Of a stretch of DNA of 35,481 nucleotides, positions 15,246 to 23,900 are shown piece by piece. The notes under the pieces are model-generated. The model saw nothing but the letters and a program-made list of their open reading frames with translations. It had not been told where the DNA came from and did not search any database. The DNA comes from DASZXJ01 sp035545895 (GTDB lineage Bacteria > Planctomycetota > Phycisphaerae > Tepidisphaerales > Tepidisphaeraceae): positions 1 to 35,481 of the forward strand of contig DASZXJ010000146.1 of the NCBI GenBank assembly GCA_035545895.1, in the 5' to 3' direction. Position numbers and translations under genes: made by a program. The stretch's first letter is position 1. Each line of letters starts with the position of its first letter.

Positions 15246-16567
15246 TCAACTTTTACGACATCGCCTATGGCTTGGGGGTCGCCGCCAGCGCTCCGTACTG
15301 GGCGATTAAACCCTCGGCGCGGAAGAAAGTGCTGGCCGCCTTTTCGCAGCGCATGGGCGATGTGGCGCATCGAGAATCGGATCAGCCCGCCATCATGATC
15401 CATGCGGTGAGTCTTGGGGAGATCAATGCAACGCGCGCATTGGTGGATGCGCTCAGCCGCGAGCGGCCGGATCTGCACATCATCATCTCCACCACCACGC
15501 AAACCGGTTATGACCGCGGCCAGCAGCTGTATGGCAGTTCGTCGAACGTCACCCTCATGCGTTTTCCGCTGGACTTCACCGCAGCCGTCACCCGCGTGCT
15601 CGATGCGCTGCGGCCTAATCTGGTTGTCCTGATGGAACTTGAAGTATGGCCCAACTTCATGAAGCTTTGCCGTCGGCGACACATTCCAGTTGTATTGGCC
15701 AATGGGCGACTGACCAGTTCCAGCTTCAAGAAATACAAGCTTGTCAAACCGATCTCATCGATCATGTTTGGCCGGCTGGCGAAGGTTTGCGCTCAGGATG
15801 AAACGTACGCGCAGCGGTTTGAGCAGCTTGGCGTGTCGCGCGATCGCATCATCGTGACCGGCACGATGAAATTCGATACCGCCCAGGTGGCCAATCAGGT
15901 TGATGGCGACCGCGCGCTCGGTTGGGTGCTGGGTCTTTCCAAGGGCGACGAGCCAATCTGGGTCTGCGGCTCGACCGGGCCGGGCGAAGAGGAAATCATC
16001 CTGCGCGAATATCGCCAGCTTCTGGCGACGTTTAGAAGATTGCGCCTGGTCATCGTCCCGCGCAAGCCGGAACGCTTTAACGAAGTCGCGGATTTGATCA
16101 ATCTCTCAAAGTTTCCCTGTCATCGGCGATCGCAGAACCAGCCGCCCGCGCTGGACGCAGCCATACCCGCGGTCATTCTCGGCGATACGATGGGCGAACT
16201 GCGGAAATTCTATAGCCTGGCGGATGTCGTCTTCATCGGCCGAACGCTGGTGGACCTGGGCCCGCGCCAGCACGGCAGCGACATGATCGAACCGGCCGCC
16301 CTCGCCAAGCCGATCATCGTCGGCCCATACACCGCCAACTTCGACCACGCCATGCGCCAACTTCGCAGTGCCGACGCCGTCCTGGAAGTCCGGGATGGCC
16401 CATCGCTGGCCGAAAGCGTCCGCATCCTGATCTCCACCCCCGCCGAAGCCACCGCCATGGGAAAACGCGCCCAGCAAGTCGTCCGAAACGAACAAGGCGC
16501 GACACTGCGGCATGTGCAGATTATTTTGAATGAACTGATGGCTTGCCAAACGCCTTTAACGGGTTGA
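15242..16567 (+). CDS. waaA: 3-deoxy-D-manno-octulosonic acid transferase
   Basis: This glycosyltransferase adds Kdo from CMP-Kdo to the lipid A precursor at the inner membrane. The 441 residues contain a short N-terminal hydrophobic anchor, the HAVSLGEINA motif with the expected catalytic Glu60, FPLDFTAAVTRVLDALRPNLVVLMELEVWPN (the conserved ELEVWPN), GTMKFD, the nucleotide-binding loop VCGSTGPGEEEIIL and, near the end, DMIEPAALAKPIIVGPYTANF, the GT-B sugar-nucleotide site. All are typical of WaaA/KdtA. Its presence implies Kdo-containing lipopolysaccharide in this organism. It is translationally coupled to nadD. Confidence 0.95.
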   Translation: MINFYDIAYGLGVAASAPYWAIKPSARKKVLAAFSQRMGDVAHRESDQPAIMIHAVSLGEINATRALVDALSRERPDLHIIISTTTQTGYDRGQQLYGSSSNVTLMRFPLDFTAAVTRVLDALRPNLVVLMELEVWPNFMKLCRRRHIPVVLANGRLTSSSFKKYKLVKPISSIMFGRLAKVCAQDETYAQRFEQLGVSRDRIIVTGTMKFDTAQVANQVDGDRALGWVLGLSKGDEPIWVCGSTGPGEEEIILREYRQLLATFRRLRLVIVPRKPERFNEVADLINLSKFPCHRRSQNQPPALDAAIPAVILGDTMGELRKFYSLADVVFIGRTLVDLGPRQHGSDMIEPAALAKPIIVGPYTANFDHAMRQLRSADAVLEVRDGPSLAESVRILISTPAEATAMGKRAQQVVRNEQGATLRHVQIILNELMACQTPLTG

Positions 16568-16658
16568 TTGCGCATTTCCTGACAAGTTGCGCGCCAAGAA
16601 CCATGGTTCATGACTTCAAAGCGTATTAGTATTGACGGGTCCAAGTTCTTTCGTTTCC

Positions 16659-17105
16659 ATGCCGACCATCCGCACATCTCCGCGAGCCATTATTCGTCGC
16701 GACAATCGTTATCTCGTCGTGCGGTATCAAGACAGCGCGGGCCATTGGTTTGTCTTTCCCGGCGGCGGACAAAAACACAATGAGGACCTGCATCAAGCCC
16801 TGTTGCGGGAAGTCGAGGAGGAGATTGGCGTCGTGCCGACCATCGGCCGATTGCGGTTCGTGCGCGAGTGCATCGCCGATCGAATACCCGAAAGCAACTT
16901 GTCGCCGGGATTTCATCAACTGGAAATTTTCTTTGATTGCACGATCCCCGATGGCCCGGTCGTCAGCGGACCGGCACCCGATCCGAATCAACTTGGGGTG
17001 GACTGGATGACGACGAACGAATTGCGCGAAATTCGGTTTTATCCTCAGGCGATCGTCCACTTGCTGAACGACGACCGAGCACAATTTGTTGGAGCGTACA
17101 GATGA
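16659..17105 (+). CDS. Nudix hydrolase
   Basis: A protein of 148 residues with a perfect Nudix box at 36-58: Gly36, Glu42, then REVEEEIGV at 50-58. Nudix enzymes split nucleoside diphosphates linked to another group, with Mg2+ held by the REXXEE residues. The substrate cannot be told from sequence. The fold is preceded by the RDNRYLVVRYQDSAGHWFVFPGG strands usual for MutT/ADP-ribose-type members. I used the ATG at 16659; a TTG at 16632 would add nine residues with no better ribosome binding site. It follows waaA by about 90 bases and may be on the same transcript. Confidence 0.92.
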   Translation: MPTIRTSPRAIIRRDNRYLVVRYQDSAGHWFVFPGGGQKHNEDLHQALLREVEEEIGVVPTIGRLRFVRECIADRIPESNLSPGFHQLEIFFDCTIPDGPVVSGPAPDPNQLGVDWMTTNELREIRFYPQAIVHLLNDDRAQFVGAYR

Positions 17106-17447
17106 TCCGCTCTCAACATGCGAGATCACTGATTAGAGACTGCGCGCAATACCCGCACGCCTCTTGATTGTATTCGAATCTCCACGGGCGTAGCGGATAT
17201 CCGTTTCGCTACCCGGCCCGAACCCCGTCTCAGTCAGTCCCCGATATGCCGTGAGCGCTTTGTCTACTAAGGTTTATCAAGGCGTGAGTGGTCCGCAAGG
17301 GAATGGGAATACACACGTCGATTGTAAACGCCGTATCCGTAAAAAGTGAATATGAATCAACTGGTTAGCGGCTGGTTCGATCGGCCTGTTTCGTGGCGCG
17401 TGCAACGACAACAGGGGATTGAACAAGCCGCCGAACAAGGAGCTTTT
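17106..17447. other. Gene-free stretch with one bulged hairpin
   Basis: I see no coding frame with convincing composition here. GTAGCG (17190-17195) and CGCTAC (17207-17212) form a stem that extends with one bulge, and the palindrome CGGATATCCG (17194-17203) offers an alternative fold. No T run follows, so it is not a clear terminator. The last part must hold the promoter and leader of the small lipoprotein, but no consensus pair stands out. Confidence 0.4.
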
Positions 17448-17645
17448 ATGAAAACGCTCAAAATGCTCATGCTGGCCACGACATTGTGTCTGGGGATTTA
17501 TTCAACCGGCTGCGAAGTATCGCACTCCGAATCTGACAAGCCAGGCTGGTTTGGCGGCAATAAGCACGAAGAAACCACTGTGACGCGCAATCCGGTGACC
17601 GGCGACACGAGTGTCAGCCATTCCGAACAGCGCACTTCGCCATAA
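17448..17645 (+). CDS. Small lipoprotein (65 residues), function unknown
   Basis: An AAGGAG box (17437-17442) five bases before the ATG at 17448 sets the start, discarding a longer frame from 17346. The product has a lipoprotein signal peptide (MKTLKMLMLATTLCLGIYSTGC) with Cys22 as the likely lipid-bearing residue. The mature part of ~44 residues is polar: a Ser/Glu/Asp-rich stretch, PGWFGGNK, then a Thr/Ser-rich tail with VTRNPVTGDTSVSHSEQ. Similar short lipoproteins of unknown function are common in Phycisphaerae and Gammaproteobacteria. No enzyme motif can be seen. A complete palindromic repeat separates it from the next small membrane gene. Confidence 0.75.
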   Translation: MKTLKMLMLATTLCLGIYSTGCEVSHSESDKPGWFGGNKHEETTVTRNPVTGDTSVSHSEQRTSP

Positions 17646-17657
17646 GTCTGATGAGCA

Positions 17658-17755
17658 AGAGCCGCGAAGCACGAAGGAACACGAAGTTGGACGCGAAGAA
17701 AATAGAATTGGATCACTTCGTGCTGCCTTCGTGTTCTTCGTGCCATCGTGGCTCT
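17658..17755. repeat. Complete palindromic dispersed repeat, CGAAG/CTTCG type
   Basis: The left arm (17658-17686: AGAGCC, then CGAAGCACGAAGGAACACG) is matched by an imperfect reverse complement at 17716-17755 ending in GGCTCT. The middle is AT-richer. The half-copy at 1791-1832 shares the same units. It lies between two small genes and contributes the upstream part of a longer spurious frame from 17651. Confidence 0.8.
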
Positions 17756-17776
17756 GAATTTTTCGAGGAACGGGTC

Positions 17777-17941
17777 ATGGATAAGACAGTTCGACTGATA
17801 TTGCTTGTCGTCTTGATCATGTTATTAATCGGCTCACTGCCGGCGTGGCCTTACAGCGCGGGCTGGGGACCTTATCCGAGTGGGGGATTGGGATTGGTGT
17901 TGCTGATCCTGATTATTTTGATGGTGCTGGGGAAGATTTAA
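17777..17941 (+). CDS. DUF3309-family small membrane protein
   Basis: The 54-residue product matches the DUF3309 pattern: an N-terminal helix (VRLILLVVLIMLLIGSLPAWPY), the family hallmark WGPYPSGGLGLVLLILIILMVLG and a short basic end. Such proteins are tiny, hydrophobic and of unknown role, and often appear near stress or envelope genes. The ATG at 17777 follows a GAGGAA box by six bases, which rules out the longer frame starting at 17651 inside the repeat. It may be co-transcribed with the small lipoprotein upstream, with the palindrome between them. Confidence 0.85.
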   Translation: MDKTVRLILLVVLIMLLIGSLPAWPYSAGWGPYPSGGLGLVLLILIILMVLGKI

Positions 17942-18029
17942 TAATTTGGTGATTCGAAAGAGAAGAAACGCGGCCCCATGGGTCGCCGCTAAACGCTGGA
18001 CGGCGGATGTTGGAAATTTCGTGCGCGTC

Positions 18030-19142
18030 TTAGCGCTGCAATAGTTTTTGCAGCGCATCGGCGACGGCGGTCGCGTGGCGCTCGGTGGCGCTTTCGCCCA
18101 TCAGGCCGATGCGCCAGGCTTTGGCTTTGTATGCGCCCAAACCCCCGCCGATTTCGATGTTGTATTTTTCGAGCAATTGCTTGCGAACGACCGCTTCATC
18201 GACGCCCGCCGGCGCTGCAACCGCATTGAGCATCGGCAATTGATGGTTCGGGTCGGCCAGGTAAGTCACGCCAAGCTCAGCCAGTCGCTTTTTCAATAAT
18301 TGATGACTCTTCAGATGCCTTGCCCATCGCGCGGGCAGGCCTTCTTCCAAAACAAGCCTTAATGCTTCGTGCAGGCCATAAATCATGTTGATCGGCGCGG
18401 TGTGATGGTACAGCCGATCGTTTTCCCAATATTTACGAACCATGCTCACATCGAGATACCAGCTTTGAACAGGAGTCTTTCGCGATGAGATTGCTTGTTC
18501 GGCAGCCGGACTGAACGTCACCGGCGACAGGCCTGGCGGACATGACAGACATTTCTGCGTGCCGCTATAACACGCATCGATACGCCAGCCGTCGATGTTC
18601 AAATCCATGCCGCCCAGACTGGTGACCGCATCGACGAGAAGCAACGAACCGGCTTGATGAACGATCTTGCTGATCTGCTCGATGGGCTGCCATGCGCCGG
18701 TGGAAGTTTCGGCATTGACGATGCCGACGACCTTGAATGGCCCATTCTTTTTGATGGCTTCTTCGACCTGCTGCGATGAGAAGACCTGTCCCCAGGGCAC
18801 TTCGATGGTGGTGACTTTGGCGCCGGCGCGGGTGGCGACGTCTTTCATGCGCGCGCCGAACACGCCGTTGACGCAGACCAGCATTGCATCGCCGGGCTCG
18901 ATGAGGTTGACGACGCAGGCCTCCATCCCCGCCGAGCCCGTGCCGCTGACCGCCAGCGTCAGTTCGTTTTTGGTCTGAAACACCGCCTGGAGCATCGCGC
19001 GGATGTCGTTGAGGATGACCAGGAATTGCGGGTCAAGATGCCCGATGGTCGGCCTGGCCATGGCGGCGAGCACCCTGGGATGCACGTCGGAAGGACCAGG
19101 GCCAAGGAGCATGCGCGGAACGATATTCAGCGGTTGAATCAT
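18030..19142 (-). CDS. Class V aminotransferase (alanine/serine-glyoxylate type)
   Basis: The 370-residue protein is a PLP-dependent class V aminotransferase of the alanine-glyoxylate/serine-glyoxylate group. It begins with LLGPGPSDVHPRVLAAMARPTIGHLDPQF, the family's substrate-loop signature; SGTGSAGMEA binds the PLP phosphate; LLVDAVTSLGGMDL holds the PLP-contacting Asp; SGTQKCLSCPPGL carries the Schiff-base Lys197. The reaction would convert glyoxylate to glycine using alanine or serine. I used the ATG at 19142; a longer frame upstream runs into the regulator gene. A GntR-type regulator on the same strand ends 40 bases before it and might control it, though this is inference. Confidence 0.92.
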   Translation of the reverse strand: MIQPLNIVPRMLLGPGPSDVHPRVLAAMARPTIGHLDPQFLVILNDIRAMLQAVFQTKNELTLAVSGTGSAGMEACVVNLIEPGDAMLVCVNGVFGARMKDVATRAGAKVTTIEVPWGQVFSSQQVEEAIKKNGPFKVVGIVNAETSTGAWQPIEQISKIVHQAGSLLLVDAVTSLGGMDLNIDGWRIDACYSGTQKCLSCPPGLSPVTFSPAAEQAISSRKTPVQSWYLDVSMVRKYWENDRLYHHTAPINMIYGLHEALRLVLEEGLPARWARHLKSHQLLKKRLAELGVTYLADPNHQLPMLNAVAAPAGVDEAVVRKQLLEKYNIEIGGGLGAYKAKAWRIGLMGESATERHATAVADALQKLLQR

Positions 19143-19182
19143 AGAAAATACCGCCGGTATCGTACCGATTTGCCAGTTGAAC

Positions 19183-20274
19183 TTAAATGACGTCGCGCTG
19201 GGGTGCAGGGATGTAGGACATGACCTGTGCGATTTGCGGCTGCTGCATCGTATGGACGGGCATGCCATGAGGAGCGCCGATTGTTCCGCGATCGACGAAC
19301 GCGCCGGTCATCCAGATGGTTGTGGGCCGCTTAAGATTGGTCTCGCCGATCAGATGCACGACGGCCTGGGCTTTTTGCTGCGACGAGATGAAGTGCCCGC
19401 TGCACGGATAATCGCCCCAGCCCGAACCGATGGCGGCAAGGGAGACCCGCTGCGGCGTGGGGATGTTGTGCTGCTTGAGAACATTGCGCACTTCAACCGC
19501 CATCCGGCGGGTGTCGCAGATGATCGCGGTTGCGCCGTGCTGTTCGACACCGACCGCCACGTCGGCGGGAAACACGCCATCGACAACCGCATCGGTCGCG
19601 TAACGCCGCGCCGCGCGACGAATCGCCTCGGCGACGGCCGTATGCCCGCGGCGCTCGACCGCGAGAAATTTCCTGTGTCCGGCGAGCATCATGTCCCGCG
19701 CCAGACAAGCTCCACCCAGGGCACGATCAACCAGGACCGCGTTGACGGAATACGTCGAGGGTTCGCGGCCAACCAGGACCACCGTGAGATTGCGCACAAT
19801 CAAATCGCGCAAAAATGTCTCCGGTGTGTGCGACGACATGTCGATGACCGCCTTGACGCTGTTCAGGAAACTCGGCCGCAGCGAAGAAGTATCGTGGGCA
19901 ACATGAACCGCCGGGTGCATGCGGCGGATATGTTCGAGGATCGCCGAAGAAGTCTGATCCTCATCACACAGGAGCAGCCAGCGATCGTTACTCGAGGTGC
20001 TTAAATCGTTGCTCCCCTTGACGAACGTGCCACGGCCGATGCTTCGCTGAAGCAACCCTTCGGCGGCGAGATCGGTCAAGGCCTTGCTCAGGGTCTTGGC
20101 GTTGACATGAAATCGTTTGGCGAGCTGACGTTCGCCCGGCAGCTTTCCACTCAGTTCGCCGCTCGCGACCGCTTCGCGGAGACGTTCGCGCAGACGCTGG
20201 AACTTATAACTGAGCCGTGAGGCGTCTTGATCCGAGGGATTACCTTCATCAGCAACTTTGCGAGCGAAGTCCAT
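19183..20274 (-). CDS. GntR-family regulator with LacI-type ligand-binding domain
   Basis: The ATG at 20274, eight bases after AAGGA, gives 363 residues. Residues 20-90 form a GntR winged helix: RLREAVASGELSGKLPGERQLAKRFHVNAKTLSKALTDLAAEGLLQRSIGRGTFV, with the usual LPGERQLA and GRGTFV marks. The rest resembles the periplasmic-binding-protein fold of LacI-type sugar sensors (VILVGREPSTYSVNAVLVDRALGG-like segment, then VSLAAIGSGWGDY). GntR domains fused to LacI-type sensors occur in the AraR group and are common in Planctomycetota and Verrucomicrobia for carbohydrate control. The effector and operators are unknown. Confidence 0.85.
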   Translation of the reverse strand: MDFARKVADEGNPSDQDASRLSYKFQRLRERLREAVASGELSGKLPGERQLAKRFHVNAKTLSKALTDLAAEGLLQRSIGRGTFVKGSNDLSTSSNDRWLLLCDEDQTSSAILEHIRRMHPAVHVAHDTSSLRPSFLNSVKAVIDMSSHTPETFLRDLIVRNLTVVLVGREPSTYSVNAVLVDRALGGACLARDMMLAGHRKFLAVERRGHTAVAEAIRRAARRYATDAVVDGVFPADVAVGVEQHGATAIICDTRRMAVEVRNVLKQHNIPTPQRVSLAAIGSGWGDYPCSGHFISSQQKAQAVVHLIGETNLKRPTTIWMTGAFVDRGTIGAPHGMPVHTMQQPQIAQVMSYIPAPQRDVI

Positions 20275-20513
20275 GCGTTTGGTCCTTACTTGCGTCAATG
20301 CCGATACAGCGCGGCGTGATAGAAACATCAAACACTAAAAGCGTTACGTTTATCGACCACCACAACCACCTGCCTGAAGGAAAGAGCGAATTCGGAGCAG
20401 TTCACAATGCGACGTAAAGCCTTTGCCAGTATAAAGGAACAAAAATCTATTTTTCTATATATATGGCACCATATTTATCAACTTGCGTCATGATGATCAA
20501 ATTTGTGGGGTGC

Positions 20514-20542
20514 TTGCAATAAGGCCTTTAATTCCATACACT
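20514..20542 (+). promoter_or_regulatory. Putative sigma-70 promoter of rpmB
   Basis: TTGCAA (20514-20519) and TACACT (20537-20542) are separated by 17 bases. A start near 20549 would leave a leader of about 28 bases to the rpmB ATG. The AT-rich stretch at 20440-20480 further upstream may serve the divergent regulator gene, but no clear box was found there. Confidence 0.45.
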
Positions 20543-20576
20543 TCTCGCCCCGAATTGAACGTAAAGAAAGGTCCGT

Positions 20577-20840
20577 ATGCCCCGCGTTTGTCATTTTACA
20601 GGTAAGAAGACAACCTTCGGCAACCAGATCACCCATCGCGGCAAGGCCAAGTACCTTGGCGGCGTGGGAACGAAGATCACGGGCATCACCGCCCGCAAGT
20701 TCAGGCCGAATATCCAGAAGGTGCGCGCGGTCATCAATGGCCGGGTGACCCGCATTTCCGTCAGCACCAAGGCGATCCGCAACGGCTTGGTGGTTAAGCC
20801 AGTCCGTCGCAACTACAAGCCCGCAAAGAGCGCCGCCTAA
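20577..20840 (+). CDS. rpmB: Large ribosomal subunit protein bL28
   Basis: The 87-residue basic protein matches bL28: MPRVCHFTGKKTTFGNQITHRGKAKYLGG at the N terminus and the conserved VINGRVTRISVSTKAIRNG segment near the C terminus. It binds 23S rRNA in the large subunit. The first Cys (CHFTGKK) is the remnant of the zinc-binding form; the four-Cys motif is not present, so this is a zinc-free paralogue type. A GAAAGG box five bases before the ATG fixes the start. It stands alone between two minus-strand genes with its own putative promoter and a strong terminator. Confidence 0.97.
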   Translation: MPRVCHFTGKKTTFGNQITHRGKAKYLGGVGTKITGITARKFRPNIQKVRAVINGRVTRISVSTKAIRNGLVVKPVRRNYKPAKSAA

Positions 20841-20901
20841 CCCGTTTTAGCAGCGGCCCGCAGGGTCCGCGTTGCAATTCTCCAGTAATTCAGAAAATAA
20901 A

Positions 20902-20937
20902 AAAGGCGTGGTCACCCAAACGATTGACCACGCCTTT
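20902..20937. terminator. Bidirectional rho-independent terminator
   Basis: A 13-bp perfect stem (AAAGGCGTGGTCA with TGACCACGCCTTT) closes a 10-base loop between the convergent genes rpmB and the giant surface protein. T-rich sequence follows on the plus strand and A-rich sequence precedes it, so it can stop transcription from both sides. Confidence 0.9.
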
Positions 20938-20962
20938 CTCTTTTTCTGAGACTCGTGCTTTC

Positions 20963-23900
20963 TTACGTGATGATGATATCGCCCAGCACCTGACCCTTGA
21001 TGGTCTGTTTCTGGATTGCACCAGCCGTGATGCTGGAATTCACCTTCACATCGCCACCAATCGCCAAAGTGCCCAACGTCTTGGCGACCCGGATCTTGGC
21101 GCCAGACAGCACATTGCCGGAAACGACGATTGACCCGACGTTTCGGCCGCTGAAGATATTCGGCGAACCGATATCCGTGCCGACCTTGATCGATTGAATA
21201 TCCTGTGAGATCACGATGGTCGCAAACAGGCTGTGCAAGGTCGTCAAACTCTTGAGGGTTCCGCCCGGCGCGGTCATCTTGATCGACGTCGTGCCCAACA
21301 GGGCACCGGCCGAAATACTGCTGATAAGGCTGCCGACGTTGATGGCGGTGTTCTGCACATTCCCGCCCACGGCAAACGAATCCAACTTACCAGTTATCAA
21401 TGCCAACCCGTTGACCTGTTCGTGTGCAACAACCGATCCCGCTCCGCCGGCGAAACTGATCCGCATCGGGTAGGACGGAGAACCGTATGAAATTCGCGAG
21501 GTCAATCCGGTAACCGGGTCGGTCTGCATGACATAGCGGGCATAAATTCGGTACGCATCGACCTTGCCAATCTTGCCGCCGCCGGTGAATTGCGAATCCT
21601 GGATCAGGCCTACATCGGTATTCGTGCCGTTGTATGGCTTGGCGGCGGTGGTGCCCATCGCCTTGTCCAAGTCGTTAAAGGCATCCAACGTCTGGCCGGA
21701 GAATGGGTCAATCGTTGTGGATTCACTAATGCGAACAGAAGGACTGAAGTAGCTGGTCGGCGTATGCCGTCCATTGCCGCGAGCGGTCACAGAGTTCAAA
21801 TTCTGACCAGTTTGAATGGTTGACCCGCGAACACCATACCCGTCGGTGGCAATCGCGCCGACAGAGCCGGGGCCGACGGTGCCAACCACGCTATTGATCA
21901 AACCAAATCCGCCATTTATTCCGATCGATCCGATATTGGATGCGAGGAACAGCGATCCCAGAATTCCACCCGTCCCGTCCAATCGAATGCTTCCCATTTC
22001 CGTAAATTCACCCGGGAATGCGGCGGTGTGACTTGGTCCGGTCGGCCCGATTTTTGAGACCGGGAACTCCAGTGCCTGTGTATAACCCGTGCCGCCTGCA
22101 AGAGCAGTCGAAGCAACCACTTCGACGTTGGCGTCGATGATCGATCCGCCATTGAGTTTGATGCTGCCAAGGAAATAGGTCGGCGTACGCTGGGTCGCCT
22201 GGGTGATTCCATCAGCCAGGAAGATGGCCGCCCCGGTGATCGGATCGACCGCCGCTTGTGAAACAAAAGTGGTATTACCCAGCGCGATAACATCGCCGCG
22301 GATATCACCCGAGCCGGTGACCGAGTCGATGATTCCATCCGCGAAAACGCCGGAGCGTGCAAACGATCCGCTGCCGCTGGAGGCAATGCCTTCTCCAATG
22401 GCGACATGTACGATATTGCCTGTGATCTGGCTGCCCGTGCCTCGCGAAACGATCGGCCCGACGATTCCTTCAAACACGCCGGCGATGTTCTTGCCATCAC
22501 TGTTGGCGCCAATTGTACCGATGTTGGTGGCGTTGACGTTTCCGATGGCTCGCCGCGCCAGCATGCTGTTGACGTTGCTGACGTTGATGAGGTTGCGCTG
22601 ACCAGCGCCTGCCGGTGTATTGACCGCAAAGGGTAACGCTGCGGCGGTGCCGGTGATGGGAGTGCCGCCCTCGACGGCGGCGCCGGTGTGGCTCACCGCC
22701 ACGCCGATGTTCTCAGCGGTCATGCTGAAGATGTTGGGACCGGCCGTGCCATTGGTCGCGCCGCCGATATTGACAATTTCGCCGGTTGTCGAATTGCTGA
22801 TGCTGCTGATGTTCATTCCGGTCGTGAAAGCGGTGATGTTCCAGATGTCGATCGGCGAAGACCCCTGGAAAATCAGGTTCTGATCACGAATTGGATTGGT
22901 CGAAGTCGACTGATCCGTGAGCGTATAAATGCGATTGAACGGCGCCAGCGTAAACGGCTGGAAGGTGAACGAATCGCCGCCCGTGAATCCGCCGGCGCCA
23001 ACTATGCCAGTGGGCGGCACGCGGTTGAGATCGATATCGCTGATTTCAGCGGTGGCGCGGCCGTTGGTGGAGCTGCTTTGGACCATCAGCCCGCCGCCGC
23101 CCGGACGCGCCAGTCCGTCGGTCGTGTCATCGACCGGCGTGACGGTGACGCGCATCAGAACAACGCCGGTCTTATCTCGAACCGGATAGGTCAGGATCGA
23201 CAACGCCGGTGGATCAAGATACGGCGAAAGCGCGTTGGGATTGGCGGGGAAAGTCGTATTGGGATCCCGCGGCAAGGGCGTCAGGACCATTCTCGCCCCG
23301 GAGTCGTCGACCACCGTTGTCGAGGTGCCCGGCGCAAAAGTTCTTTCGGCATTCAATCCGTTACCGAAGAAGGGGTCGGAATTAACGAAGGCGGTCGGTT
23401 GAATATGGAAATAGCGAACATTGCCGCCCTCGCCGGTGGTGATCGCCAAACCATCGACAGCCGCGACGGTGGTGGAGGTGGTGGTCACATCGATCAAATC
23501 GATGATGCCATCGCTGCCGACATTATTGACGTTGGCTTGAATGATTGGCGAGGAGGAATGGAATCCGCCGATGATCTGCGCGCGAATCACGCCAATCGCG
23601 GCGTTAGCCAGATAATCGCCTTCCAATACGCCGGCACAATCCACCGTTTGGATATTGGTTCCCACCGCAATGGTGGGCGAAGTCAGGTCCAGCGAATCAT
23701 CGGACGTTGGGAAAATCGAAACGTCATCGTTGATCGACAAATAGTTGGCATTGGTGGCGGCAACGTTGGCGCCGGTGGTGCGCAGCAGGCCGATGCTGCC
23801 TTTGCGAATTAAAAGATCCGGGCCGCTTTCATCGTCAAAGCTTGTGCTGTTCAGGTTGGAGAGCCCTATGGAAACAGCGTCCATTGAACGCAAATTGCCG

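Noticed and set aside
17190..17215. Hairpin as terminator of the Nudix gene
   Set aside because: The stem is bulged and no T run follows; kept only as a note in the intergenic entry.
22688..23812. Plus-strand frame of 374 codons inside the surface protein gene
   Set aside because: Arg/Gly/Asp-rich shadow of the minus-strand repeat protein with no ribosome binding site or known motif.
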